Shown: piece by piece, positions 1 to 10,373 of the stretch
How positions within the stretch are numbered: position 1 is the first letter of the stretch
Layout of the letters: the number at the start of each line of letters is the position of its first letter
NCBI GenBank assembly: GCA_949987565.1
Contig: OX465120.1
Span: forward strand, 11,765,080 to 11,829,079
DNA: 64,000 nt
Direction: 5' to 3'
Origin: Luidia sarsii
Taxonomy: Eukaryota; Echinodermata; Asteroidea; Paxillosida; Luidiidae
Program-made: the position numbers and the translations under genes
Notes under the pieces: model-generated
What the model was told of the DNA's origin: nothing
The model's input: the letters and a program-made list of their open reading frames with translations, nothing else
The model's database searches: none

Positions 1-1003
1 AGGGGTCGTTGCCTTTCCCTCAAAATTCATCAAAAGAAATGTTCTCAAACCTGGTAAGTTTGATCACCTATCTTTAGAGTATTCCCAGGGCTGTTTGTAG
101 GCCAATTTTTAGTGGTTTTGAGTTAATATTAGAGGGACTATTGATTTGCAAAGCATAACTTTCTCTCTACTGATACTCTCCGCCGTCAATGTTTACAAGT
201 CATTGCGCACTCGAAGCGCACAGACACATGAGATGTCGTTGCCTTGCCCTCAGAATTCATCAAAGAAAACATTCTCAAACCTGGTAACTCTGATCACCAA
301 TCGTTAGAGTATTCCCAGGGCTGTTTATAGACCAAATTTTAGTGGTTTTGAGTTAATATTAGAGGGGCTATTGATTTGCAAAGTATAACTTTCTCTCTAC
401 TGATACTCTCCGCCGTTCAATGTTTACAAGTCATTGCGCACTCGGAGCGCTCAGACACATAAGGGGTCGTTGCCTTGCCCTCAAAATTCATCAAAAGAAA
501 TGTTCACAAACCTGATAAGTTTGATCATCTATCTTTAGAGTATTCCCAGGGCTGTTTGTAGGCCAATTTTTAGTGGTTTTGAGTTAAAATTAGAGGGACT
601 ATTGATTTGCAAAGCATAACTTTCTCTCTACTGATACTCTCCGCCGTTCAATGTTTACAAGTCATTGCGCACTCGGAGCGCACAGACACATGAGGGGTCG
701 TTGCCTTTCCCTCAGAATTCATCAAAGAAAACATTCTCAAACCTGGTAACTCTGATCAGCAATCGTTAGAGTATACCAAGGGCTATTTGTGAGCCAAATT
801 TCAGTGGTTTTGAGTTAATATTAGAGGGACTTTTGATTTACAAAGCATAACTTTCTCTCTACTGATACTCTCCGCTGTTCAATGTTTACAAGTGATTGCG
901 CACTCGGAGCGCACAGACACACGAGGGGTCGTTGCCTTTCCCTCAAAATTATTTCTGTCGAGTTAATATTAGAGGGAATATTGATTTCCAAAGCACAACT
1001 TTC
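1..1003 (+). repeat. 231-bp satellite array, block 1
   Basis: About 4.3 head-to-tail monomers. Landmarks in order within a monomer are TTGATTTGCAAAGC, CTCTACTGATACTCTCCGCCG, GCGCACTCGGAGCGC, GGGGTCGTTGCC, CTCAAACCTGGTAAGT, CAGGGCTGTTTGTAGG and TTTTGAGTTAATATTAG. The array enters from beyond the window. The last full-phase monomer (833-980) is only 148 bp: the stretch between CCTCAAAATT and GAGTTAATATT is replaced by nine unrelated bases. The array then breaks after AACTTTC at 1003. No gene is seen; short frames here are interrupted by TAA or TAG in every monomer. Confidence 0.97.
833..980 (+). repeat. internally deleted 148-bp monomer flanking insert E1
   Basis: This monomer lacks about 83 bp net compared with the 231-bp unit. 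The same short monomer with the same junction (CCTCAAAATT joined to ATTTCTGTC and then GAGTTAATATT) lies directly left of every insert copy, for example at 10203-10350 and 12644-12791. In the E2-E7 flanks its GCGCACTCGGAGCGC motif is degraded to a form with CCGACCGCCC; the E1 copy keeps the normal form. It therefore marks a single founder event, with later exchange on the E1 side. Confidence 0.85.
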
Positions 1004-1077
1004 CTTCACACAGTAAGGACTGTGCATTTAGCACGTTAATTTGTCATATAGTTTTTCCAAAAATATCGGGACTCTAT

Positions 1078-1119
1078 TCGTCAGTAGTATGCAGCGCCCT
1101 CTATCAGGCAAACAGGTCT
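1078..1119 (+). repeat. direct repeat R1 of insert E1
   Basis: This 42-bp segment begins TCGTCAGTAGTATGC, contains GCAGCGCCCTCTATCAGG and ends in AAACAGGTCT. It matches R2 (1666-1706), 588 bp away in the same orientation, with one substitution and one single-base indel. R1/R2 positions in the other copies are E2 10448-10489/11036-11076, E3 12889-12930/13477-13517, E4 21791-21832/22379-22419, E5 24232-24273/24820-24860, E6 48127-48168/48716-48756 and E7 59340-59381/59929-59969. The pair could be terminal direct repeats of a small element or the remains of a 588-bp tandem unit. Confidence 0.85.
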
Positions 1120-1162
1120 GGGTGGATGATTACAAGGGGTGGTCATCCTCTCAGACCTGTTT
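1110..1162 (+). other. 53-nt near-complete hairpin overlapping the ATG (E1)
   Basis: Arm 1110-1133 folds onto 1139-1162. The outer 11 bp are perfect (AAACAGGTCTG with CAGACCTGTTT) and so is an inner 6 bp (GGATGA with TCATCC); between and beyond them are more pairs, including three G-T wobbles. Only one T-T mismatch interrupts the stem and the loop is about 5 nt. The start codon at 1126-1128 lies in the inner stem. The same structure occurs at 10480-10532, 12921-12973, 21823-21875, 24264-24316, 48159-48211 and 59372-59424 with no base change seen. It may be a palindromic relic of a mobile-element end or an RNA hairpin; the function is unknown. Confidence 0.75.
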
Positions 1163-1434
1163 TTCCAAACATGCACAAGAATAACAATGAAATTGAAGGC
1201 GTTTTTTCTTTAAATCAGTTTGAAGTACAAAATTGGACGCGGAGAAGATGGTCTAGTAAATATCTGATTGAATCCTTATCAAATAATTTTCCTGACTTGG
1301 AGGAAATGCATCATATTACAAGATGGGATTTTGTTTTTCAGCTGGCACAACAGTGGGGCGAAATAGTGTTTTTTTACGAGTATAGGGATATATGTGTTAT
1401 CGTGGGACGAAAATGGGGCGATGTATTAGCATAA
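1126..1434 (+). CDS. hypothetical 102-aa protein, insert E1
   Basis: An ATG frame of 102 codons ends in TAA. I recognise no family. The product has five Trp (37, 42, 67, 77, 97), a basic-aromatic patch around N36-W42 (NWTRRRW), an acidic-His segment near 59-63 (EEMHH) and a C-terminal stretch (79-94) of alternating hydrophobic and charged residues that could form beta strands. There is no signal peptide, membrane span or zinc-knuckle pattern. This copy differs from E2-E5 by two substitutions, Phe55 and Asp57 in place of Ile and Ala. The frame is open upstream to a TGA at 982-984, giving 149 codons stop to stop, so the ATG choice is unproven and the frame could be part of an exon. AATAAA lies 125 bp after the stop. 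It may be a fragment of a mobile-element protein or a chance frame. Expression is not shown. Confidence 0.4.
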   Translation: MITRGGHPLRPVFPNMHKNNNEIEGVFSLNQFEVQNWTRRRWSSKYLIESLSNNFPDLEEMHHITRWDFVFQLAQQWGEIVFFYEYRDICVIVGRKWGDVLA

Positions 1435-1665
1435 CTCTAAAACATCATTTTTCAATCTAATTGGTATAAGCTAGTGAAAATACACAAATGTGTGCATGCA
1501 GCTTAAGAAGAGCTCTGGTGCATTTAGATATATATCACGAAACTGGAGATTAATTCGTAATAAAAACATATTTACATGGAATAAGCCCAGAGCTCAGGTA
1601 TAGCGGGTGTAATATTAAATAACAACAAGCGCAAGGGGGCGGTAGACATTTCATGTTATGTCCTC

Positions 1666-1706
1666 TCGTCAGTATTATGCAGCGCCCTCTATCAGGAAAC
1701 AGGTCT
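1666..1706 (+). repeat. direct repeat R2 of insert E1
   Basis: This is the partner of R1, ending only 12 bp before recognisable satellite resumes at about 1719. It lacks one C after CTATCAGG and has T where R1 has G (AGTATTATG against AGTAGTATG). Similarity to R1 stops inside what is, at R1, the left arm of the 53-nt hairpin, so R2 has no matching right arm. Confidence 0.85.
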
Positions 1707-1718
1707 CGCTCGAAACGT

Positions 1719-1940
1719 GATTAAACACTCGGAGCGACCAGACACATGAGGAATCGTTGCCTTTATCTTAAAATTTAAGACTAAAATATGTTCTCGAATC
1801 GGGATAGTTTGATAACCTATGGTTAGACAAATCCTAGGGCTGCATACAGGTAAAATTTTAAATCTCTCGAGTTAATACTGATGGTTCTTTTGAATTTTAA
1901 AGCCAAACTTTCTCTCTACAGATACTCTCCGTCGTCAATG
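1719..1940 (+). repeat. diverged boundary monomer right of insert E1
   Basis: The satellite origin is clear from CACTCGGAGCGACCAGACACATGAGG, GAATCGTTGCCTTTATC and CCAAACTTTCTCTCTACAGATACTCTCC in the right order. It has many substitutions and small indels compared with the array consensus, far more than monomers elsewhere in the window. The same diverged monomer follows each insert (from 11089, 13530, 22432, 24873, 48769 and 59982). It has been carried along with the insert and not homogenised with the rest. Confidence 0.85.
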
Positions 1941-4900
1941 TTTACAAGTAATTGCGCACTCGGAGCGCACAGACCCATTATGGGTCGTTGCCTTATTCTC
2001 AAAATTCATCAAAAGAAATATTCTCAAACCTGGTAAGTTTGATCACCTATCTTTAGAGCATTGCAAGGGCTGTTTGTAGGCCAAATTTTAGTGGTTTTGA
2101 GTTAATATTAGAGGGACTATTGATTTCAAAAGCATAACTTTCTGTCTACTGATACTCTCCGCCGTCAATGTTTACAAGTCATTGCGCACTCGGAGCGCTA
2201 AGACACATAAGGGGTCGTTGCCTTTCCCTCAAAATTCATCAAAAGAAATGTTCTCAAACCTGGTAAGTTTGATCACCTATCTTTAGAGTATTCCCAGGGC
2301 TGTTTGTAGGCCAAATTTTAGTGGTTTCGTGTTAATATTAGAGGGACTATTGATTTACAAAGCATAACTTTCTGTCTACTGATACTCTCCGCCGTTCAAT
2401 GTTTACAAGTCATTGCACACTCGGAGCGCTCAGACACATAAGGGGTCGTTGCCTTTCCCTCAAATTTAATGAAAAGAAATGTTCTCAAACCTGGTAAGTT
2501 AGATCACCAATCGTTAGAGTATTCCCAGGGCTGTTTATAGGCCAAATTTTAGTGGTTTTGAGTTAATATTAGAGGGGCTATTGATTTGCAAAGCATAACT
2601 TTCTCTCTACTGATACTCTCCGCCGTTCAATGTTTACAAGTCATTGCACACTCGGAGCGCTCAGACACATAAGGGGTCGTTGCCTTTCCCTCAATTTTAA
2701 TGAAAAGAAATGTTCTCAAACCTGGTAAGTTAGATCACCTATCTTTAGAGCATTCCAAGGGCTGTTTGTAGGCCAAATTTTAGTGGTTTTGAGTTAATAT
2801 TAGATGGACTATTGATTTGCAAAGCGTAACTTTCTCTTTACTGATACTCTCCGCCGTTCAATGTTTGCAAGTCATTGCGCACTCGGAGCGCTCAGACACA
2901 TGAGGGGTCGTTGCCTTTCCCTCAAAATTCATCAAAAGAAATGTTCTCAAACCTTGTAAATTAAATCACCTATCTTTAGAGCATTGCAAGGGCTGTTTGT
3001 AGGCAAAATTTTAGTGGTTTTGAGTTAATATTAGAGGAACTATTGATTTGCAAAGCATAACTTTCTCTCTACTGATACTCTCCGCCGTTCAATGTTTACA
3101 AGTGATTGCGCACTCGGAGCGCACGGACACATGAGGGGTCGTTGCTTTTCCCTCAAATTTAATGAAAAGAAATGTTCTCAAACCTGGTAAGTTAGATCAC
3201 CTATCTTTAGAGCATTCCAAGGGCTGTTTGTAGGCCAAATTTTAGTGGTTTTGAGTTAATATTAGAGGGACTATTGATTTCCAGAGCGTAACTTTCTCTC
3301 TACTGATACTCTCCGCCGTTCAATGTTTACAAGTCATTGCGCACTCGGAGCGCTAAGACACATAAGGGGTCGTTGCCTTTCCCTCAAAATTTATCAAAAG
3401 AAATGTTCTCAAACCTGGTAAGTTTGATCACCTATCTTTAGAGTATTCCCAGGGCTGTTTGTAGGCCAAATTTTAGTGGTTTCGTGTTAATATTAGAGGG
3501 ACTATTGATTTACAAAGCATAACTTTCTGTCTACTGATACTCTCCGCCGTTCAATGTTTACAAGTCATTGCACACTCGGAGCGCTCAGACACATAAGGGG
3601 TCGTTGCCTTTCCCTCAAATTTAATGAAAAGAAATGTTCTCAAACCTGGTAAGTTAGATCACCTATCTTTAGAGCATTCCAAGGGCTGTTTGTAGGCCAA
3701 ATTTTAGTGGTTTTGAGTTAATATTAGAGGGACTATTGATTTCCAAAGCGTAACTTTCTCTCTACTGATACTCTCCGCCGTTCAATGTTTGCAAGTCATT
3801 GCGCACTCGGAGCGCTCAGACACATGAGGGGTCGTTGCCTTTCCCTCAAAATTCATCAAAAGAAATGTTTTCAAACCTTGTAAATTAAATCACCTATCTT
3901 TAGAGCATTGCAAGGGCTGTTTGTAGGCAAAATTTTAGTGGTTTTGAGTTAATATTAGAGGAATTATTGATTTGCAAAGCATAACTTTCTCTCTACTGAT
4001 ACTCTCCGCCGTTCAATGTTTACAAGTGATTGCGCACTCGGAGCGCACAGACACATGAGGGGTCGTTGCTTTTCCCTCAAATTTAATGAAAAGAAATGTT
4101 CTCAAACCTGGTAAGTTAGTTCACCTATCTTTAGAGCATTCCAAGGGCTGTTTGTAGGCCAAATTTTAGTGGTTTTGAGTTAATATTAGAGGGACTATTG
4201 ATTTCCAAAGCGTAACTTTCTCTCTACTGATACTCTCCGCCGTTCAATGTTTACAAGTCATTGCACACTCGGAGCGCTCAGACACATAAGGGGTCGTTGC
4301 CTTTCCCTCAAATTTAATGAAAAGAAATGTTCTCAAACCTGGTAAGTTAGATCACCTATCTTTAGAGCATTCCAAGGGCTGTTTGTAGGCCAAATTTTAG
4401 TGGTTTTGAGTTAATATTAGAGGGACTATTGACTTCCAAAGCGTAACTTTCTCTCTAATGATACTCTCCGCCGTTCAATGTTTACAAGTCATTGCGCACT
4501 CGGAGCGCTCAGACACATGAGGGGTCGTTGCCTTTCCCTCAAAATTCATCAAAAGAATTGTTCTCAAACCTTGTAAGTTAAATCACCTATCTTTAGAGCA
4601 TTGCAAGGGCTGTTTGTAGGCAAAATTTCCGTGGTTTTGAGTTAATATTAGAGGAACTATTGATTTGCAAAGCATAACTTTCTCTCTACTGATACTCTCC
4701 GCCGTTCAATGTTTACAAGTCATTGCGCACTCGGAGCGCACAGACACATAAGGGGTCGTTGCCTTTCCCTCAGAATTCATCAAGGGAAATATTCTCAAAC
4801 CTGGGAAGTTTGATCACCAATCGGTAGAGTATTCCCAGGGCTGTTTGTAGGCCAAATTTTAGTGGTTTTGAGTTAATATTAGAGGGACTATTGATTTGCA

Positions 4901-7900
4901 AAGCATAACTTTCTCTCTACTGATACTCTCCGCCGTTCAATGTTTACAAGTCATTGCGCACTCGGAGCGCTCAGACACATAAGGGGTCGTTGCCTTTCCC
5001 TCAGAATTCATCAAAGAAAACATTCTCAAACCTGGTAACTCTGATCACCAATCGTTAGAGTATTCCCAGGGCTGTTTATAGGCCAAATTTTAGTGGTTTT
5101 GAGTTAATATTAAAGGGGCTATTGATTTGCAAAGCATAACTTTCTCTCTACTGATACTCTCCGCCGTTCAATGTTTACAAGTCATTGCGCACTCGGAGCG
5201 CTCAGACACATAAGGGGTCGTTGCCTTTCCCTCAAATTTAATGAAAAGAAATGTTCACAAACCTGATAAGTTTGATCACCTATCTTTAGAGTATTCCCAG
5301 GGCTGTTAGTAGGCCAATTTTTAGTGGTTTTGAGTTAATATTAGAGGGACTATTGATTTGCAAAGCATAACTTTCTCTCTACTGATACTCTCCGCCGTTC
5401 AATGTTTACAAGTCATTGCACACTCGGAGCGCTCAGACACATAAGGGGTCGTTGCCTTTCCCTCAAATTTAATGAAAAGAAATGTTCTCAAACCTGGTAA
5501 GTTAGATCACCTATCTTTAGAGCATTCCAAGGGCTGTTTGTAGGCCAAATTTTAGTGGTTTTGAGTTAATATTAGAGGGACTATTGACTTCCAAAGCGTA
5601 ACTTTCTCTCTACTGATACTCTCCGCCGTTCAATGTTTACAAGTCATTGCGCACTCGGAGCGCTCAGACACATGAGGGGTCGTTGCCTTTCCCTCAAAAT
5701 TCATCAAAAGAATCGTTCTCAAACCTTGTAAGTTAAATCACCTATCTTTAGAACATTGCAAGGGCTGTTTGTAGGCAAAATTTCCGTGGTTTTGAGTTAA
5801 TATTAGAGGAACTATTGATTTGCAAAGCATAACTTTTTCTCTACTGATACTCTCCGCCGTTCAATGTTTACAAGTCATTGCGCACTCGGAGCGCACAGAC
5901 ACATAAGGGGTCGTTGCCTTTCCCTCAGAATTCATGAAGGGAAATATTCTCAAACCTGGGAAGTTTTATCACCAATCGGTAGAGTATTCCCAGGGCTGTT
6001 TGTAGGCCAAATTTTAGTGGTTTTGAGTTAATATTAGAGGGGCTATTGATTTGCAAAGCATAACTTTCTCTCTACTGATACTCTCCGCCGTTCAATGTTT
6101 ACAAGTCATTGCGCACTCGGAGCGCACAGACACATGAGGGGTCGTTGCCTTTCCCTCAGAATTCATCAAAGTAAATATTCTCAAGCCTGGGAAGTTTGAT
6201 CACCTATCTTTAGAGCATTGCAAGGGCTGTTTGTAGGCCAAATTTTAGTGGTTTTGAGTTATTATTAGAGGGACTATTGATTTCAAAAGCATAACTTTCT
6301 GTCTACTGATACTCTCCGCCGTCAATGTTTACAAGTCATTGCGCACTCGGAGCGCTAAGACACATAAGGGGTCGTTGCCTTTCCCTCAAAATTCATCAAA
6401 AGAAATGTTCTCAAACCTCGTAAGTTTGATCACCTATCTTTAGAGTATTCCCAGGGCTGTTTGTAGGCCAAATTTTAGTGGTTTCGTGTTAATATTAGAG
6501 GGACTATTGATTTACAAAGCATAACTTTCTGTCTACTGATACTCTCCGCCGTTCAATGTTTACAAGTCATTGCACACTCGGAGCGCTCAGACACATAAGG
6601 GGTCGTTGCCTTTCCCTCAAATTTAATGAAAAGAAATGTTCTCAAACCTGGTAAGTTAGATCACCAATCGTTAGAGTATTCCCAGGGCTGTTTATAGGCC
6701 AAATTTTAGTGGTTTTGAGTTAATATTAGAGGGGCTATTGATTTGCAAAGCATAACTTTCTCTCTACTGATACTCTCCGCCGTTCAATGTTTAAAAGTCA
6801 TTGCGCACTCGGAGCGCTCAGACACATAAGGGGTCGTTGCCTTGCCCTCAAAATTCATCAAAAGAAATGTTCTCAAACCTGGTAAGTTTGATCACCTATC
6901 TTTAGAGTATTCCCAGGGCTGTTTGTAGGCCAATTTCTAGTGGTTTTGAGTTAATATTAGAGGGACTATTGATTTGCAAAGCATAACTTCCTCTCTACTG
7001 ATACTCTCCGCCGTTCAATGTTTACAAGTCATTGCACACTCGGAGCGCTCAGACACATAAGGGGTCGTTGCCTTTCCCTCAAATTTAATGAAAAGAAATG
7101 TTCTCAAACCTGGGAAGTTAGATCACCTATCTTTAGAGCATTCCAAGGGCTGTTTGTAGGCCAAATTTTAGTGGTTTTGAGTTAATATTAGAGGGACTAT
7201 TGATTTCCAAAGCGTAACTTTCTCTTTACTGATACTCTCCGCCGTTCAATGTTTGCAAGTCATTGCGCACTCGGAGCGCTCAGACACATGAGGGGTCGTT
7301 GCCTTTCCCTCAAAATTCATCAAAAGAAATGTTCTCAAACCTTGTAAATTAAATCACCTATCTTTAGAGCATTGCAAGGGCTGTATGTAGGCAAAATTTT
7401 AGTGGTTTTGAGTTAATATTAGAGGAACTATTGATTTGCAAAGCATAACTTTCTCTCTACTGATACTCTCCGCCGTTCAATGTTTACAAGTGATTGCGCA
7501 CTCGGAGCGCACGGACACATGAGGGGTCGTTGCTTTTCCCTCAAATTTAATGAAGAGAAATGTTCTCAAACCTGGTAAGTTAGATCACCTATCTTTAGAG
7601 CATTCCAAGGGCTGTTTGTAGGCCAAATTTTAGTGGTTTTGAGTTAATATTAGAGGGACTATTGATTTCCAAAGCGTAACTTTCTCTCTACTGATACTCT
7701 CCGCCGTTCAATGTTTACAAGTCATTGCGCACTCGGAGCGCTAAGACACATAAGGGGTCGTTGCCTTTCCCTCAAAATTCATCAAAAGAAATGTTCTCAA
7801 ACCTGGTAAGTTTGATCACCTATCTTTAGAGTATTCCCAGGGCTGTTTGTAGGCCAAATTTTAGTGGTTTTGTGTTAATATTAGAGGGACTATTGATTTC

Positions 7901-10373
7901 AAAAGCATAACTTTCTGTCTACTGATACTCTCCGCAGTTCAATGTTTACAAGTCATTGCACACTCGGAGCGCTCAGACACATAAGGGGTCGTTGCCTTTC
8001 CCTCAAATTTAATGAAAAGAAATGTTCTCAAACCTGGTAAGTTAGATCACCTATCTTTAGAGCATTCCAAGGGCTGTTTGTAGGCCAATTTTTAGTGGTT
8101 TTGAGTTAATATTAGAGGGACTATTGATTTGCAAAGCGTAACTTTCTCTCTACTGATACTCTCCGCCGTTCAATGTTTACAAGTCATTGCGCACTCGGAG
8201 CGCTCAGACACATGAGGGGTCGTTGCCTTTCCCTCAAAATTCATCAAAAGAAATGTTCTCAAACCTGGTAAGTTTGATCACCTATCTTTAGAGTATTCCC
8301 AGGGCTGTTTGTAGGCCAAATTGTAGTGGTTTTGAGTTAATATTAGAGGGACTATTGATTTGCAAAGCATAACTTTCTCTCTACTGATACTCTCCGCCGT
8401 TCAATGTTTACAAGTGATTGCGCACTCGGAGCGCAAAGACACATGAGGGGTCGTTGCCTTTCCCTCAGAATTCATCAAAGGAAATATTCTCAAACCTGGG
8501 AAGTTTGATCACCAATCGTTAGAGTATTCCCAGGGCTGTTTGTAGGCCAAATTTTAGTGGTTTTGAGTTAATATTAGAGGGACTATTGATTTGCAAAGCA
8601 TAACTTTCTCTCGACTGATACTCTCCGCCGTTCAATGTTTACAAGTCATTGCGCACTCGGAGCGCACAGACACTTGAGGGGTCGTTGCCTTTCCCTCAGA
8701 ATTCATCAAAAAAACCATTCTCAAACCTGGTAACTCTGATCACCAATCGTTAGAGTATTCCCAGGGCTGTTTATAGGCCAAATTTCTAGTGGTTTTGAGT
8801 TAATATTAGAGGGGCTATTGATTTGCAAAGCATAACTTTCTCTCTACTGATACTCTCCGCCGTTCAATGTTTACAAGTCATTGCGCACTCGGAGCGCTCA
8901 GACACATAAGGGGTCGTTGCCTTGCCCTCAAAATTCATCAAAAGAAATGTTCTCAGACCTGGTAAGATTGATCACCTATCTTTAGAGTATTCCCAGGGCT
9001 GTTTGTAGGCCAATTTTTAGTGGTTTTGAGTTAATATTAGAGGGACTATTGATTTGCAAAGCATAACTTTCTCTCTACTGATACTCTCCACCGTCAATGT
9101 TTACAAGTCATTGCGCACTCGGAGCGCTCAGAAACATAAGGGGTCGTTGCCTTTCCCTCAAAATTCATCAAAAGAAATGTTCTCAAACCTGGTAAGTTTG
9201 ATCACCTATCTTTAGAGTATTCACAGGGCTGTTTGTAGGCCAAATTTTAGTGGTTTTGAGTTAATATTAGAGGGACTATTGATTTGCAAAGCATAACTTT
9301 CTCTCTACTGATACTCTCCGCTGTTCAATGTTTACAAGTGATTGCGCACTCGGAGCGCACAGACGCATGAGGGGTCGTTGCCTTTCCCTCAGAATTCATC
9401 AAAGAAAATATTCTCAAACCTGGGAAGTTTGATCACCAATCGTTAGAGTATTCCCAGGGCTGTTTGTAGGCCAAATTTTAGTTGTTTTGAGTTAATATTA
9501 GAGGGACTATTGATTTGCAAAGCATAACTTTCTCTCTACTGATACTCTCCGCCGTTCAATGTTTACAAGTCATTGCACACTCGGAGCGCTCAGACACATA
9601 AGGGGTCGTTGCCTTTCCATCAAATTTAATGAAAAGAAATGTTCTCAAACCTGGTAAGTTAGATCACCTATCTTTAGAGCATTCCAAGGGCTGTTTGTAG
9701 GCCAAATTTTAGTGGTTTTGAGTTAATATTAGAGGGACTATTGATTTCCAAAGCGTAACTTTCTCTCTACTGATACTCTCCGCCGTTCAATGTTTACAAG
9801 TCATTGCGCACTCGGATTGCTCAGACACATGAGGGGTCGTTGCCTTTCCCTCAAAATTCATCAAAAAAAATATTCTCAAACCTTGTAAGTTGAATCACCT
9901 ATCTTTAGAGCATTGCAAGCGCTGTTTGTAGGCAAAATTTTGGTGGTTTTGAGTTAATATTAGAGGAACTATTGATTTGCAAAGCATAACTTTCTCTCTA
10001 CTGATACTCTTTGCCGTTCAATCTTTACAAGTGATTGCGCACTCGGAGCGCACAGACACATGAGGGGTCGTTGCCTTTCCCTCAAAATTCATCAAAGGAA
10101 ATATTCTCAAACCTGGAAAGTTTGATCACCAATCGTTAGAGTATTCCAAGGGCTATTTGTGAGCCAAATTTCAGTGGTTTTGAGTTAATATTAGAGTGAC
10201 TATTGATTTCCAAAGCGGAACTTTCTCTCTACTGATACTCTCCGCCGTTCAATGTTTTCAAGTGATTGTACACCCCGACCGCCCAGACACATGAGGGGTC
10301 GTTGCCTTTCCCTCAAAATTATTTCTGTCGAGTTAATATTAGAGGGAATGATGATTTCCAAAGCACAACTTTC
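1719..10373 (+). repeat. 231-bp satellite array, block 2
   Basis: About 37 monomers. The first (about 1719-1940) is strongly diverged: it has GATAACCTATGG, CTGCATACAGG and CTGATGGTTC where the array has GATCACCTATC, CTGTTTGTAGG and TTAGAGGGAC. From about 2 kb onward monomers are close to consensus and fall into types recognised by the segment after CCCTC: AAATTTAATGAAAAG, AAAATTCATCAAAAG, AGAATTCATCAAAGAAAAC or AGAATTCATCAAGGGAAA. The order of types recurs with offsets of about 4.1-4.4 kb; for example, the variant GCGCTAAGACACATAAGG recurs at about 2204, 3350, 6352 and 7740. No gene is seen. Confidence 0.97.

Larger units (their letters stand above)
1004..1718 (+). repeat. ORF-bearing insert E1 within the satellite (715 bp)
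   Basis: Non-satellite sequence replaces about 45 bp of one monomer (the stretch from CTCTACTGATAC to ATTGCG). From left to right it holds: a CACAGT-AAGG-ACTGTG hairpin (1009-1024); direct repeat R1 (1078-1119); a 53-nt hairpin (1110-1162); a 102-codon frame (1126-1434); an inverted repeat GAGCTCTGG/CCAGAGCTC (1510-1518 and 1587-1595) with AATAAA at 1559-1564 between its arms; and direct repeat R2 (1666-1706). The satellite resumes at about 1719. There are no terminal inverted repeats and no obvious target-site duplication. E1 is the most distinct of the three sequence types: it shares some bases with E6/E7 (G at 1490, T at 1551) and the intact frame with E2-E5. Confidence 0.85.

Noticed and set aside
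1004..1718. Classical DNA transposon with terminal inverted repeats, or a Helitron
   Set aside because: The ends show no inverted repeats, no clear target-site duplication and no convincing TC/CTRR termini. The terminal similarity is direct, not inverted.
1701..1745. Hammerhead-ribozyme-like pieces near CGCTCGAAACGTG and CTGATAC in the satellite
   Set aside because: The conserved core (CUGANGA, a stem, GAAA, a cleavage triplet) cannot be assembled in the right order and spacing.
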